Shown here piece by piece: positions 1 to 8,987 of a stretch of 64,000 nucleotides of DNA. The translations under genes were made by a program, and so were the position numbers. The notes beneath the pieces were generated by a model, which was given only the letters and a program-made list of their open reading frames with translations, had not been told where the DNA came from and did no database searches. Origin of the DNA: an uncultured Rhodospirillaceae bacterium (GTDB taxonomy: Bacteria > Pseudomonadota > Alphaproteobacteria > UBA8366); contig CAJWLM010000005.1 in the NCBI GenBank assembly GCA_913043025.1, positions 1-64,000 on the forward strand. Reading direction: 5' to 3'. Position 1 is the stretch's first letter, and each line of letters starts with the position of its first letter.

Positions 1-893
1 CCACGCCATCTGTGCCTGCGATCTGCTTGACCCAAATCTGAGTGCCATTCAACGGGAGCTACGCCAAAACGAGATTCAAAGCGCGTTAACCACTGTGCGC
101 TAAGTGCAATTTCAGGAAGTAAGACCAGAACCTGCCGACCGTGTCGCAAAGTTTCTGCAACGGCTTCAAAATAAACCTCAGTCTTGCCTGAACCTGTTAC
201 GCCATCAAGAAGAGTAACAGAAAACTTCTTATCCCGGATGCCTCCAATTAACTTGTCGGCGGCGAATTGTTGCAATTCTGATAATTTCGGTCCAGGACAG
301 TCCGGATCTGGAGATGGAAAGTGTACATCTGGCGACAGCTCTACTTTATTCAAAGCGCCCAAATCGCAAAGACCCCGTATTACTCCAGTGCTAACCCCTG
401 CCTCTTGTGCGAGTTCTCCCGCAACGCGGGGACACCCACCTTTCATTAAATCGAGCACCCTTTTTCTAGCAGGTGTCATTAGAAAATCGGTTGGTTCAGT
501 AGAAAGTGAAACTCCAACGCGAGATTTTGGAGGCTCTAGTGCCTTAGGCACACACATTACCATACGTAGTACTGCTCCAGGAGGACTAAACGTATAATCT
601 GCAACCCAATTTACGAATCGCCTGACCGAGTCGGGTAATGGTTGAACATCAACAGTCCCATCAACGAGCTTTAGGCGCTCTTCACTGACAATGCCATTAT
701 TACTAAAGCCCCATACCACACCAACAACTATGCGTTTGCCTAGCGGCACATAAACAAATGTTCCTAAAGGAATTTTTACGTCCCCGGGAGCTTTGTAATC
801 GTATACTCCAGCGAGAGGTAAGGGGATAAGAACCTGTATTATCTGCATGCCCGTTTTTTTTCCAGTGGTTGATGTAGTATGCGGTTCAGCCAT
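1..893 (-). CDS. priA: Primosomal protein N' (PriA helicase), N-terminal part, cut by window edge
   Basis: Replication-restart 3'-5' DNA helicase that loads the primosome at stalled forks. The reading frame was translated directly from the reverse strand: it is open from an ATG at 893 to the window edge, about 297 residues. The first ~100 residues match the PriA 3'-DNA-binding region (LIPLPLAGVYDYKAP, then GTFVYVPLGKR). A Walker A motif GVTGSGKT lies at residues 231-238, followed by VLVLLPEIALS and the PriA-type EWHSDLG segment. A second in-frame Met 15 residues downstream (MQIIQVLIP) is an alternative start. The C-terminal helicase half and zinc-binding region lie outside the window. It is divergent from the transaldolase gene, with about 80 bp between the starts. 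Confidence 0.95.
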   Translation of the reverse strand, partial: MAEPHTTSTTGKKTGMQIIQVLIPLPLAGVYDYKAPGDVKIPLGTFVYVPLGKRIVVGVVWGFSNNGIVSEERLKLVDGTVDVQPLPDSVRRFVNWVADYTFSPPGAVLRMVMCVPKALEPPKSRVGVSLSTEPTDFLMTPARKRVLDLMKGGCPRVAGELAQEAGVSTGVIRGLCDLGALNKVELSPDVHFPSPDPDCPGPKLSELQQFAADKLIGGIRDKKFSVTLLDGVTGSGKTEVYFEAVAETLRHGRQVLVLLPEIALSAQWLTRFESRFGVAPVEWHSDLGQADRRHRWR

Positions 894-971
894 CGGATAA
901 AGTATATTAAAGGCTATAACGAAAAATTTACTCGATCGCTATGATGATTTTGAAACTGTGAGGATGCAAAA

Positions 972-1628
972 ATGAAGTTTTTCGTGGACACTGCTGAAAT
1001 TGACGAAATTCGCGAATTAGAGAATACCGGTCTCGTAGATGGCGTCACGACAAACCCATCTTTGATAAACAAATCTGGGCGAAACTTTTTTGAAGTTGTT
1101 CGAGAAATTAGTTCCCTTGTAGATGGCCCGGTTAGCGCAGAAGTCGCTTCAACTGATTTTGACACTATGCTCAAAGAGGGCCAGAAATTGGCCGAAATAG
1201 CGACAAATATTGCAGTTAAGGTACCTCTAACACGAGCAGGCCTGAGGACCTGTAAATTATTAAGTGATAACGGAACAATGGTAAATGTGACGCTTTGCTT
1301 TTCAGCGAATCAGGCCATACTAGCGGCAAAGGCGGGCGCACGTTTTATTTCTCCCTTTGTCGGTCGGCTGGACGATATTGCTAATGATGGGATGGATTTG
1401 ATATCGGATATTTGTGACATCTACGCAAATTATCCTAATTTTTCTACAGAGGTGTTGGTCGCATCTGTTCGAAGTCCCATGCATGTGGTAGAGGCAGCAA
1501 AGATTGGAGCCGACGTTGCCACTGTTCCTCCCTCAGTATTGCACCAAATGTTTTCACATCCGCTTACCGACAAAGGTCTAGCTGACTTCACCTCCGATTG
1601 GGAAAAAACTGGCCAGTCTATTCTTTAG
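972..1628 (+). CDS. tal: Transaldolase, TalC/fructose-6-phosphate aldolase-like subfamily
   Basis: Small (218 aa) transaldolase of the TalC/MipB family, moving a dihydroxyacetone unit between sugar phosphates in the non-oxidative pentose phosphate pathway. The N-terminus [16 protein letters not shown] and the motif [10 protein letters not shown] are diagnostic. The Schiff-base lysine sits in NIAVKVPLT, and the phosphate-binding end SVRSPMHV...GADVATVPP is present. The ATG follows GAGGATGCAAAA, a usable ribosome binding site. It is followed after 7 nt by the DUF484 gene and then xerC, probably one transcript. Family members can be transaldolases or fructose-6-phosphate aldolases, and the sequence alone does not settle which. 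Confidence 0.93.
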   Translation: MKFFVDTAEIDEIRELENTGLVDGVTTNPSLINKSGRNFFEVVREISSLVDGPVSAEVASTDFDTMLKEGQKLAEIATNIAVKVPLTRAGLRTCKLLSDNGTMVNVTLCFSANQAILAAKAGARFISPFVGRLDDIANDGMDLISDICDIYANYPNFSTEVLVASVRSPMHVVEAAKIGADVATVPPSVLHQMFSHPLTDKGLADFTSDWEKTGQSIL

Positions 1629-1635
1629 GCAAAAA

Positions 1636-2349
1636 ATGAAACAAGATTCATCAAAAACAAAGAACACCCCCAAGATAACCGCAGCCGACGTTGTGGAGTA
1701 TCTGCGTGAACAACCCAATTTTTTTTCACAGCACCCAGAAGCATTGAGTGCCATCAGCTCGCCTGATAACGGCCTTGGTGATGGAGTGATTGATTTTCAA
1801 AGTGTCGTAATCAATAAGTTGCGCGACAGTGCAGAAGAATTCAAACAAGAACGGAAAGACCTTTTGCTCACTGCACGCACCAATCAACAAAGTCTGGGGC
1901 GTATCCATGAATGTGTATTGGCTGTACTAGCTTCGAAATCTTTCGAACAGGTGATCCACACGGTTACCACGGATTTTGCGGTCATGCTCGATTTGGATAT
2001 GGTCATTTTATGCATAGAAGCCGATGATGAGAAAATGCGCCTACTAGACACGCGAGGTTTAGTAGTTCTTCCGGAAGGAGAAGTCGAGCGTTGCCTGGGT
2101 GTTGAAAGACGCGTTAGCTTGCGAGGCGATGTTACGGGCGAAAAACAAATTTTTGGTGCCGGAGCATCACTAATTCGCTCCGAGGCTATCGTTCGACTTA
2201 ACATCTCCTCTGTGACACCTCCTTCCTTGATAGCTTTTGGTTCACGAGATCCAATGCGTTTCGATTCTGGCCAGTCAACTGAATTGGTAGCATTTCTCGC
2301 ATGCGTATTAGAACACGTGATAAACACATGGCTCGACATCCCAAAATAA
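1636..2349 (+). CDS. DUF484 family protein (GAF-like)
   Basis: 237-residue cytosolic protein of the DUF484 family, usually encoded immediately upstream of xerC in proteobacteria. Visible features are the family's N-terminal segment VVEYLREQPNFF with a following PE dipeptide, a helical middle region (residues ~55-95) and a GAF-like C-terminal half. No enzymatic motif is seen and no biochemical role can be assigned. It overlaps the xerC start by 22 nt, suggesting translational coupling. The conserved neighbourhood hints at a link to chromosome dimer resolution, but that is inference. Confidence 0.85.
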   Translation: MKQDSSKTKNTPKITAADVVEYLREQPNFFSQHPEALSAISSPDNGLGDGVIDFQSVVINKLRDSAEEFKQERKDLLLTARTNQQSLGRIHECVLAVLASKSFEQVIHTVTTDFAVMLDLDMVILCIEADDEKMRLLDTRGLVVLPEGEVERCLGVERRVSLRGDVTGEKQIFGAGASLIRSEAIVRLNISSVTPPSLIAFGSRDPMRFDSGQSTELVAFLACVLEHVINTWLDIPK

Positions 2350-3287
2350 TAGCCCTCCTCAACGATCCTATCTGTGCCGACTCCGCGCTAAGGGACTCAC
2401 TTTCTGATTGGTCTGCCTGGCTAGCTAATGAACGCCGTTTTTCTGGCCACACCGTGAATGCATACCTTCGCGATATAAAATTTTTCTTATACTTTATTGC
2501 TGATCATATTGGTGCTTCCCCAACACTTTCCACCCTCCAAAACCTTCAGACAGTTGATTTCCGTGCATGGCTGGCGAGTCGTGCCAATAATGGCCTCAAG
2601 AAAACAACTATCGCCCGAGCTCTCTCGGTCGTTCGAGGCTTTTTTTCATGGCTAGAACGTAATAGTTTAGGTGGAAACCCAGCAATTAAAGGTTTGAATG
2701 CTCCAAAAATTCCGCACGGGACGCCAAAACCGATTATGGCAAAAAATGCAATACATGCTGTGGAAACTATCAAAAATGAAACGGGATATTCTTGGGTCTC
2801 CACGCGTGATGCAGCCATCTTGTTATTACTCTACGGCGCGGGCCTCCGAATTAGCGAGGCGTTGGGAATATTGGTAAAAGATGCGCCGATTGGCAACAGT
2901 TTGACAATTTTGGGAAAAGGGAACAAAGAACGCACAGTGCCAATACTACCTGTTATCCAGATTGCTGTACGGTCTTATTTGAAAAGCTGCCCACACAATC
3001 TTATGCCAGAAGAAGCACTTTTTCGGGGTGTCAGAGGGGGGGCACTGAGTCCGAGAATAATCCAAAAAAGAATGCAGGTATTGCGAGAACAACTGGGCCT
3101 ACCTGATACTGCTACCCCACACGCACTGCGTCACAGCTTTGCAACCCACTTACTATCAAACGGCGGAGACCTTCGTTCGATACAGAAGCTTCTAGGGCAT
3201 GTTTCGCTATCAACCACACAAATATATACTGAAGTTGATGAAGGGCATATCCTTCAACAATATAATGCGCACCCACGCCGTAGGTAA
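2328..3287 (+). CDS. xerC: Tyrosine recombinase XerC
   Basis: Site-specific recombinase that with XerD resolves chromosome dimers at dif during division. From the ATG at 2328 (MARHPKIIAL) it is 319 aa, typical for XerC; an upstream in-frame ATG at 2301 would only add nine residues inside the DUF484 gene. An N-terminal SAM-like core-binding domain (residues ~25-115) precedes the catalytic domain. The catalytic set is complete: R174 (GAGLRISEAL), K197 (GKGNKERTVPI), H265-x-x-R268 (HALRHSFATHLL), H291 (LLGHVSLSTT) and nucleophile Y300. XerC versus XerD is called mainly from the DUF484 neighbour. Confidence 0.93.
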   Translation: MARHPKIIALLNDPICADSALRDSLSDWSAWLANERRFSGHTVNAYLRDIKFFLYFIADHIGASPTLSTLQNLQTVDFRAWLASRANNGLKKTTIARALSVVRGFFSWLERNSLGGNPAIKGLNAPKIPHGTPKPIMAKNAIHAVETIKNETGYSWVSTRDAAILLLLYGAGLRISEALGILVKDAPIGNSLTILGKGNKERTVPILPVIQIAVRSYLKSCPHNLMPEEALFRGVRGGALSPRIIQKRMQVLREQLGLPDTATPHALRHSFATHLLSNGGDLRSIQKLLGHVSLSTTQIYTEVDEGHILQQYNAHPRRR

Positions 3288-3375
3288 ATAAATCCTCCCG
3301 CTAAAATAAACCTCACTCCTTTTTACGATAATCACAACGGCTGAATGCGTGGCTCCATAAAATGTAAAATCAAGT

Positions 3376-3666
3376 TCAGTTGCTGTTTAATATGCGATAC
3401 AAAATCTGCCGCGCTCTGATGCGGGCTTTACAATTGATTTTGGCGAATTTCGGATATTTCTGAGCTATCTTATCCAGTTTATTTGCAAGCCAGAAAGACT
3501 CGAGGGAAAGCAAGTACGCACCAATAATTAAAAATATGATCCCCGGCATTACAGGTAATAAGATCCCTACGATTCCGAGGGAAATAAAGCCCCAACCTAC
3601 CGCCAATGTTATCAGACGGTTCCAGAAAGCTTTCAACCTGTTCCGCCGCGGAAGACACTTGCCCAT
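3376..3666 (-). CDS. Small membrane protein, DUF454/PGPGW-like
   Basis: 96-aa protein with two closely spaced hydrophobic segments (residues ~18-36 and ~41-55) joined by a PVMPGI turn, then a basic C-terminal tail. The pattern GWGFISLGIVGILLPVMPGI resembles the DUF454/YbaN and PGPGW-type inner-membrane families; function unknown. The frame is closed upstream by a stop about 10 codons before the ATG, so this start is well bounded. It lies 39 nt downstream of lpdA on the same strand and may be co-transcribed with it. Convergent with xerC. Confidence 0.7.
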   Translation of the reverse strand: MGKCLPRRNRLKAFWNRLITLAVGWGFISLGIVGILLPVMPGIIFLIIGAYLLSLESFWLANKLDKIAQKYPKFAKINCKARIRARQILYRILNSN

Positions 3667-3705
3667 TTTCAGAAGACAAACTCGTAGAACATATTAGTTC
3701 GCTCT

Positions 3706-5112
3706 TCATGCATGAATTTGCCTGTTAGATACGGCTAAGGCTGCCTCCTTAATTGCCTCGTTCAACGTCGGATGCCCGTGACAAGTCCGGGCCACGTCCT
3801 CTGCCGCGCCCCCAAATTCCATAACAGCCACCAACTCAGCAATCATCGTACCTGCATCAGCACCTATAATATGGGCACCAAGGATGCGATCGGTTTCCGA
3901 ATCTGCAAGAATTTTTACAAACCCTTCAGTGGTATCATTACAACGGGCCCTGCTATTTGCCGTGAAAGGAAACTTTCCAGAGTTGAATGATACTCCCTCT
4001 TCCTTTAATTGTTCTTCAGTTTTCCCCACCGATGCCACTTCGGGCCAAGTGTACACAATTCCCGGGATGGCATTGTAGTCAATATGGCCAGCCTGCCCAG
4101 CTAACATCTCGGCGACAATCGTACCTTCCTCCTCAGCTTTATGAGCGAGCATGGCACCTCGAATACAATCGCCTATAGCGTAGACACCGGAAACTGCAGT
4201 TTGAAATGAGTCATCAACCGCAATCAACCCGTTAGCGTCAAGATCGATGCCAATCTTTTCTAGACCAAGACCTTCAGTATAAGGCCGCCGCCCAACGGAA
4301 AGTAATACAGTGTCGCATTTAATTTCACTTTCCTCATTTTTGCTTACGGAAGCCAACCTTACTACAGCTGTCGACTTATTTGTACTTGCACCCAAGACCT
4401 TGGTGCCTAATAAAAACTTGAAGCCCTGCTTGGTTAAAATACGCTGAAAATGTTTTGCCACCTCAGCATCCATGCCGGGTGTAATCCTATCCAAAAATTC
4501 TACAACGGTGACTTCGGATCCAAGCCGGCGCCAAACCGAACCCATCTCGAGACCTATATACCCAGCACCAATTACCACCAGATGCTTTGGCACCCCAGAA
4601 AGCGATAGGGCTCCAGTCGAACTTACAATGCGTTTCTCATCAACTGTCACTCCAGGCAGAGGTGCGCACTCCGATCCTGTAGCAATTAAGATTGCTTCGG
4701 CCTCTAATATTTGCACTTTACCCTTATTCAAAGCCACTTCTACGTTTTTGCCATCAGCAAAAGCACCGTGGCCACTAAAGTAATCAACCTTATTCTTCTT
4801 AAAAAGATATTCTATGCCTTTGGTTAGGTCGTTAACAATCCGATCTTTCCGTGCCATCATCTGTTTAAGGTTTAGGGCAGCACCTTTGATATCAACGCCA
4901 TGATCAGCCAACTCGCCGCAAGCCTCAGCATATTTTTCAGAGCTTTGGAGCAGCGCTTTGGAAGGAATACATCCTACGTTCAAACAAGTGCCTCCTAAGG
5001 TACCGCGCTTTTCTACGCAGGCCGTTTTCATGCCGAGCTGGGCTGCTCTTATAGAAGCAACATATCCGCCAGGACCACCGCCAATGACAACCAAATCGTA
5101 TTTTTCCGACAT
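3706..5112 (-). CDS. lpdA: Dihydrolipoyl dehydrogenase (E3)
   Basis: FAD enzyme that reoxidises the dihydrolipoyl arm of the 2-oxoglutarate dehydrogenase complex with NAD+. The start chosen is the ATG at 5112 (MSEKYDLVVIGGGPGG), because homology begins there and GAGGAGA lies about 9 nt upstream; the open frame extends 40 further residues without support. The product is 468 aa. The FAD-binding GGGPGG, redox pair C43/C48 (GTCLNVGCIPSK), NAD-binding VIGAGYIGLEMGS and C-terminal His-Glu pair (HGHPTLNEA) are all present. It belongs functionally to odhB and odhA, from which it is separated here by four unrelated genes. Confidence 0.96.
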   Translation of the reverse strand: MSEKYDLVVIGGGPGGYVASIRAAQLGMKTACVEKRGTLGGTCLNVGCIPSKALLQSSEKYAEACGELADHGVDIKGAALNLKQMMARKDRIVNDLTKGIEYLFKKNKVDYFSGHGAFADGKNVEVALNKGKVQILEAEAILIATGSECAPLPGVTVDEKRIVSSTGALSLSGVPKHLVVIGAGYIGLEMGSVWRRLGSEVTVVEFLDRITPGMDAEVAKHFQRILTKQGFKFLLGTKVLGASTNKSTAVVRLASVSKNEESEIKCDTVLLSVGRRPYTEGLGLEKIGIDLDANGLIAVDDSFQTAVSGVYAIGDCIRGAMLAHKAEEEGTIVAEMLAGQAGHIDYNAIPGIVYTWPEVASVGKTEEQLKEEGVSFNSGKFPFTANSRARCNDTTEGFVKILADSETDRILGAHIIGADAGTMIAELVAVMEFGGAAEDVARTCHGHPTLNEAIKEAALAVSNRQIHA

Positions 5113-5293
5113 AGCAATATTATCTCCTCGAGTAATCAAATCGACAGTCAGATCAATATTTGCCTTTACCCTATCTGCGACAATCAGCTCTGTCACCTTC
5201 AAAAATATTAACAACAGCAAGGCTAGCGGCAAATGACCGTTCGCATTAGGATAGGCTAGGATCTATTCGTCCTAGAAACATGATGGAGAGAGC

Positions 5294-5707
5294 ATGACTG
5301 CCATTCTCGATAGTTTAATGACCGGACTCCCGTTTCTTTTGCTCCATTCCAGCGTAACATTTTTAATGTTGGGCGCCGGGTTATCAATTTATATTCGTAT
5401 TACGCCATTTGACGAAATATCGCTGATTAAGAATAAGAATAATGCTGCAGCCATTACTCTAGGAGGAGCTATAGTTGGATTTGCTATCCCCCTGGCTGCT
5501 TCGCTCAAAACGAGCCTCAACCTATGGGATATAGTAATTTGGGGGTTTGTAACCTTAATACTTATGTTGATTTCCTATAGAGTGATAGATTTTCTTGTGA
5601 GGGATTTAGCGCAACGAGTAGAGGCCAACGAAATTGGGCCAGCCATCCTGCTCGCAGCCATCAAGTTAGCTGTCGGGTTGATTGCAGCAGCCAGCGTTGC
5701 CGGCTAA
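5294..5707 (+). CDS. DUF350 integral membrane protein
   Basis: 137-aa protein with four predicted transmembrane segments (about residues 12-35, 50-70, 76-96 and 112-134). The central GGAIVGFAIPLAASL segment and the SYRVIDFLVRDL loop fit the DUF350 family of small inner-membrane proteins of unknown function. The ATG follows GGAGAGAGC. Twelve nt separate it from the downstream protease gene, so the two are probably co-transcribed. Together they form a plus-strand island inside the minus-strand TCA block. Confidence 0.8.
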   Translation: MTAILDSLMTGLPFLLLHSSVTFLMLGAGLSIYIRITPFDEISLIKNKNNAAAITLGGAIVGFAIPLAASLKTSLNLWDIVIWGFVTLILMLISYRVIDFLVRDLAQRVEANEIGPAILLAAIKLAVGLIAAASVAG

Positions 5708-5719
5708 GGGTGTTACGCA

Positions 5720-6616
5720 ATGCGATTACCAACCGGCTTGTCATTTATTTTTGCCGCTCTTGTTTGGAGCATTGGCGGATTATTCATTGAGCGCGAAAAT
5801 ATTCCACGAGACCGCAGCCCGAGCCCTTTTATGGAAACACCGGAAACGGGAGCACCAGGATTTATCAGTTCCATAAAGGAAGCCCAGCCCGAAAAGGTAC
5901 TACCTGATATTTCCCCAGGTGATCCCGAAATTTCGGTACATTGGGGAACTAGCGGTGGAAATGCCACAGGAACAGCCTTTCCAGTAAATAGTGGAGGATT
6001 TTGGTTAACGGCACGCCATGTCGTAGATAACTGCGTCCGAGTCGGGATATTTTCTTCACAAAACGCGCAGAAAGGGTTTTGGGTTCAAAAAGTATATGCT
6101 CATCCAAATGCGGATATTGCCGTATTACAGACTAGTCGTACACCTCCTGCCATTGCGATCCAACCCGTTTCCAAGACATTAACTATCGGCCAGACAGGTC
6201 ATCATTTTGGTTTTCCACAAGGCAAGCCCGGCGACTTGCTGTCAGAACTCATCGGGCGTCGGAAATTACGTAAGGTTGGTAGGCAAAGCTTTGCCGAACC
6301 GGCTATTGCCTGGGCAGTAAAACTTCAGGCCCCGCGCCTAGGTGCATTTGGTGGTATTAGCGGAGGACCAGTATTGGATCGGGAAGGTCAAGTCGTAGGC
6401 GTAACGGTAGCGGGTAATATTCGGCGTGGAAGGGTCATCGCCAGCTCTCCAAAAACAATTAATGAATTTTTACGATTTATTAGCATTAAGCCAGATGGAA
6501 CTCCCTCGGCCAATGTGCCTATAACGACATTAACTGAAGGTGCTTTTTCCGTCCATGGTGACTATCTCCGAAAAAACTTGTCTGTCGCTAAAGTCTTTTG
6601 TAAGGGCCGAGTTTAA
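5720..6616 (+). CDS. Membrane-anchored or exported trypsin-like serine protease
   Basis: 298-aa protease of the chymotrypsin fold. A hydrophobic N-terminal segment (residues ~7-22) acts as signal or anchor, followed by a proline-rich linker (~28-70). The triad is readable: H100 in LTARHVVD, D132 in NADIAVLQ and S214 in GISGGP. No PDZ domain follows, unlike DegP/HtrA, and the protein ends about 70 residues after the nucleophile. It is probably periplasmic. Substrate is unknown. The DUF350 neighbour might be a partner, but only by adjacency. Confidence 0.85.
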   Translation: MRLPTGLSFIFAALVWSIGGLFIERENIPRDRSPSPFMETPETGAPGFISSIKEAQPEKVLPDISPGDPEISVHWGTSGGNATGTAFPVNSGGFWLTARHVVDNCVRVGIFSSQNAQKGFWVQKVYAHPNADIAVLQTSRTPPAIAIQPVSKTLTIGQTGHHFGFPQGKPGDLLSELIGRRKLRKVGRQSFAEPAIAWAVKLQAPRLGAFGGISGGPVLDREGQVVGVTVAGNIRRGRVIASSPKTINEFLRFISIKPDGTPSANVPITTLTEGAFSVHGDYLRKNLSVAKVFCKGRV

Positions 6617-6621
6617 ACCAA

Positions 6622-6966
6622 TCAACCAAATTGGCTTAACTGAAAAAATCCAATTGCCCAAAAAACAAGAACCCCAGAGGCAAAACCAAAAAGTAACTGG
6701 CGCTTCATAAGAAAAAAAATTGCGAGAGCTACGGTTGCGGCAATGAGCCTGTCGAACAACAACGTTTCTCCCAAGGCACCAGTAGGATAAAATAACATAC
6801 GCAATGCAAGACCCGACGCCATAGCGTATGCGACGCACGTCATCCATTCAAAAATACGGCTTGTGGGGTCCACGCGGCCTGCGGCGAGAGCTCCTAGCGC
6901 ACGAGGCAATAGTGTTGCGACGGCCGCAACTAAGAAAAAAGTCCATTGCGATAAATCATTCACCAC
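6622..6966 (-). CDS. azlD: AzlD family branched-chain amino acid exporter subunit
   Basis: Small hydrophobic subunit of AzlCD-type amino acid exporters. The family motif AAVATLLPRALGAL is near the N-terminus and four hydrophobic segments follow. I place the start at the tandem GTG codons (6966 or 6963), which overlap the 3' end of azlC. The longer open frame back to 7020 adds 18 non-hydrophobic residues that look like azlC read in another frame. About 114 aa, normal for AzlD. It ends 5 nt from the convergent protease gene. Confidence 0.82.
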   Translation of the reverse strand: MVNDLSQWTFFLVAAVATLLPRALGALAAGRVDPTSRIFEWMTCVAYAMASGLALRMLFYPTGALGETLLFDRLIAATVALAIFFLMKRQLLFGFASGVLVFWAIGFFQLSQFG

Positions 6967-7690
6967 GCCGCTCCAAACGCAAACCCAGCAAGAATGCAAG
7001 TGTGCCACCCATAAATCCACCCAATACCAGGCCCCATCCCGGCAAACTCCAATCTATTACTACTACTGCACCACCACCAATAAGCACAGCAACGATAGGT
7101 AAAAGGGTGCGCGCGTTAGCCGCTAGCATTAGTAGGTAGATTGTAGGTATTATTAAAAGTGCCGAGTTAAAGTGGTATGGTACCTTACCAGCAACTATGT
7201 AGCCAACGATGGTCGCAATTCCAGCTAATGTAAGCACCGTTGTAGTGAAGCTAACAAAATAGACAGGCCGCTTACTTTGCTCAATTTTCAGTGCACACGT
7301 TGTCATATGGCTCCAGCTGATGACTGAGAGTAAATGCGCATATAACAAATGAAGAACACGGAAATTCTCTGCCCCCTTCACCAGCGGTAGCGTCGCCAGT
7401 GCTAAAGGAAAAAATCTAGCGTTGACAAAGAGAACTGCAAAAAAAAGCGCCGTCAAACTGCCCGAAGGATACAAGTCAACTAGGACAATCTGTCCGGGCA
7501 ATGCCCAAATACCTAGCGTCACCAAAACCGCAACCGACAAGTCAAGCCCATTTGACTCGGCAAGCGCTCCAAAACCGAGCATTGACGAGAAGACTGCTAT
7601 TCCAGGTACGCCTAGTGCGCTTCTTATACCATTCCAAATTACCGTATAATGATGTTTGGTTTTTGCTGTAACAAACACTTTTTTCATCAA
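6956..7690 (-). CDS. azlC: AzlC family branched-chain amino acid permease
   Basis: Large subunit of the AzlCD/YgaZH-like exporter in the inner membrane. Family signature GIRSALGVPGIAVFSSMLGF at the N-terminus, then ALPGQIVLVDLY and FVNARFFPLALATLPL, followed by several hydrophobic helices. Length 244 aa is typical. Two consecutive ATG codons (7690 and 7687) can start it. It overlaps azlD, consistent with coupled translation of two subunits. It starts 14 nt downstream of odhB on the same strand, so it may be read as the tail of the suc-odh transcript. Confidence 0.88.
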   Translation of the reverse strand: MMKKVFVTAKTKHHYTVIWNGIRSALGVPGIAVFSSMLGFGALAESNGLDLSVAVLVTLGIWALPGQIVLVDLYPSGSLTALFFAVLFVNARFFPLALATLPLVKGAENFRVLHLLYAHLLSVISWSHMTTCALKIEQSKRPVYFVSFTTTVLTLAGIATIVGYIVAGKVPYHFNSALLIIPTIYLLMLAANARTLLPIVAVLIGGGAVVVIDWSLPGWGLVLGGFMGGTLAFLLGLRLERRGE

Positions 7691-7704
7691 TCGATTAGAA
7701 AATG

Positions 7705-8949
7705 TTATACGTCTATTAATAATCTTTGCGGGTCTTCCAATACTTCTTTCATACGAACTAAGAAAGTTACGGCCTCCCGACCGTCGACAATGCGATGGTC
7801 ATAACTCAGTGCCAAGTACATCATCGAAGCAATTTCGATTTGATCGCCACGTACGATCGGTCGTTTTTGAATCGTATGCATGCCCAGAATTCCTGATTGG
7901 GGTGGGTTGAGGATAGGCATTGACATGAGAGAGCCATAAACTCCGCCATTTGATATTGTAAAGGTACCACCAGTCATTTCTTGGATAGTAAGCTTTCCGT
8001 CCCGCGCTCGCCTACCAAAGTCGGCAATAGTGCTTTCAATTTCCGCAAAAGTTAACTTGTCAGCGTCGCGAACAATAGGTACTACGAGACCCTGTGGTGT
8101 TCCCACCGCAACTCCCACGTCATAATAATTCTTGTAAATAATCTCGTCGCCGTAGATTTCAGCATTTACTGCAGGAATTTCTTTAAGTGCAATTATGGCT
8201 GCCTTGAGAAAAAAAGATAGAAATCCCAGTCTTGATCCATACTTTTTCTCAAAAATATCACGATACTCCGACCGAAGCGCCATAAGATTATCCATTCGGC
8301 ACTCGTTGTAAGTGGTCAAAATAGCTGCATTATTTTGGGCCTCTTTCAACCGCCGAGCAATGACCTGCCGCAACCGAGTCATGCGAACTCTTTCCTCACC
8401 GCGCTCGTCCACCGGCCGTGGAGGTAAAACAGAAGGATCACAGGATGTTAGTGGCGGCGTACTATGCTTATTCGTTTCTGCCGGAACAGCGGAGGGTGGT
8501 TTACTATCCTGGATCTTGAGAAACGCTAACACATCACCTTTTGTGATGTTACCTTTAGCTCCTGTAGCAGTAATCTGTTGTGGATCAATTTTGTTTTCTT
8601 CAACTAACTTACGCACCGCGGGAGAAAGGCCTGGAACTCGCGGTTGTGGTTTTTCTACCGGATGCTGATCTTCTCCAGCCGACGAATCTGCGGTTGGCGA
8701 CAACTCAGGAGCGCCTTCGTCTAAATTACCAAGCACGGAACCAACTGCAACCTCTGCCCCATCAACCGCAATGATTTTACTTAAGGTGCCTGCTGAAGGG
8801 GATGGCACCTCTAGCGACACTTTATCTGTTTCGAGTTCAACCAGAGGCTCGTCTACACCGACCGCATCTCCAACATTTTTAAGCCACTTGGCTACCGTGG
8901 CTTCATTAACTGACTCACCTAAAGTAGGCACTACTATCTCAACTGCCAT
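7705..8949 (-). CDS. odhB: 2-oxoglutarate dehydrogenase E2, dihydrolipoyl succinyltransferase
   Basis: Core of the 2-oxoglutarate dehydrogenase complex; transfers succinyl from lipoamide to CoA. Domains in order: lipoyl domain (residues ~2-77, lipoylated lysine in [11 protein letters not shown]), a Pro/Glu-rich linker, the peripheral E3/E1-binding domain (~108-145, [20 protein letters not shown]) and the catalytic acyltransferase domain (~185-414) ending with [16 protein letters not shown], which holds the catalytic His and Asp. A single lipoyl domain and 414 aa are typical. It lies 38 nt downstream of odhA. Confidence 0.96.
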   Translation of the reverse strand: MAVEIVVPTLGESVNEATVAKWLKNVGDAVGVDEPLVELETDKVSLEVPSPSAGTLSKIIAVDGAEVAVGSVLGNLDEGAPELSPTADSSAGEDQHPVEKPQPRVPGLSPAVRKLVEENKIDPQQITATGAKGNITKGDVLAFLKIQDSKPPSAVPAETNKHSTPPLTSCDPSVLPPRPVDERGEERVRMTRLRQVIARRLKEAQNNAAILTTYNECRMDNLMALRSEYRDIFEKKYGSRLGFLSFFLKAAIIALKEIPAVNAEIYGDEIIYKNYYDVGVAVGTPQGLVVPIVRDADKLTFAEIESTIADFGRRARDGKLTIQEMTGGTFTISNGGVYGSLMSMPILNPPQSGILGMHTIQKRPIVRGDQIEIASMMYLALSYDHRIVDGREAVTFLVRMKEVLEDPQRLLIDV

Positions 8950-8987
8950 TTTCGACTCCTCTTAGCCGCCATTCCTATTTTTCGACT

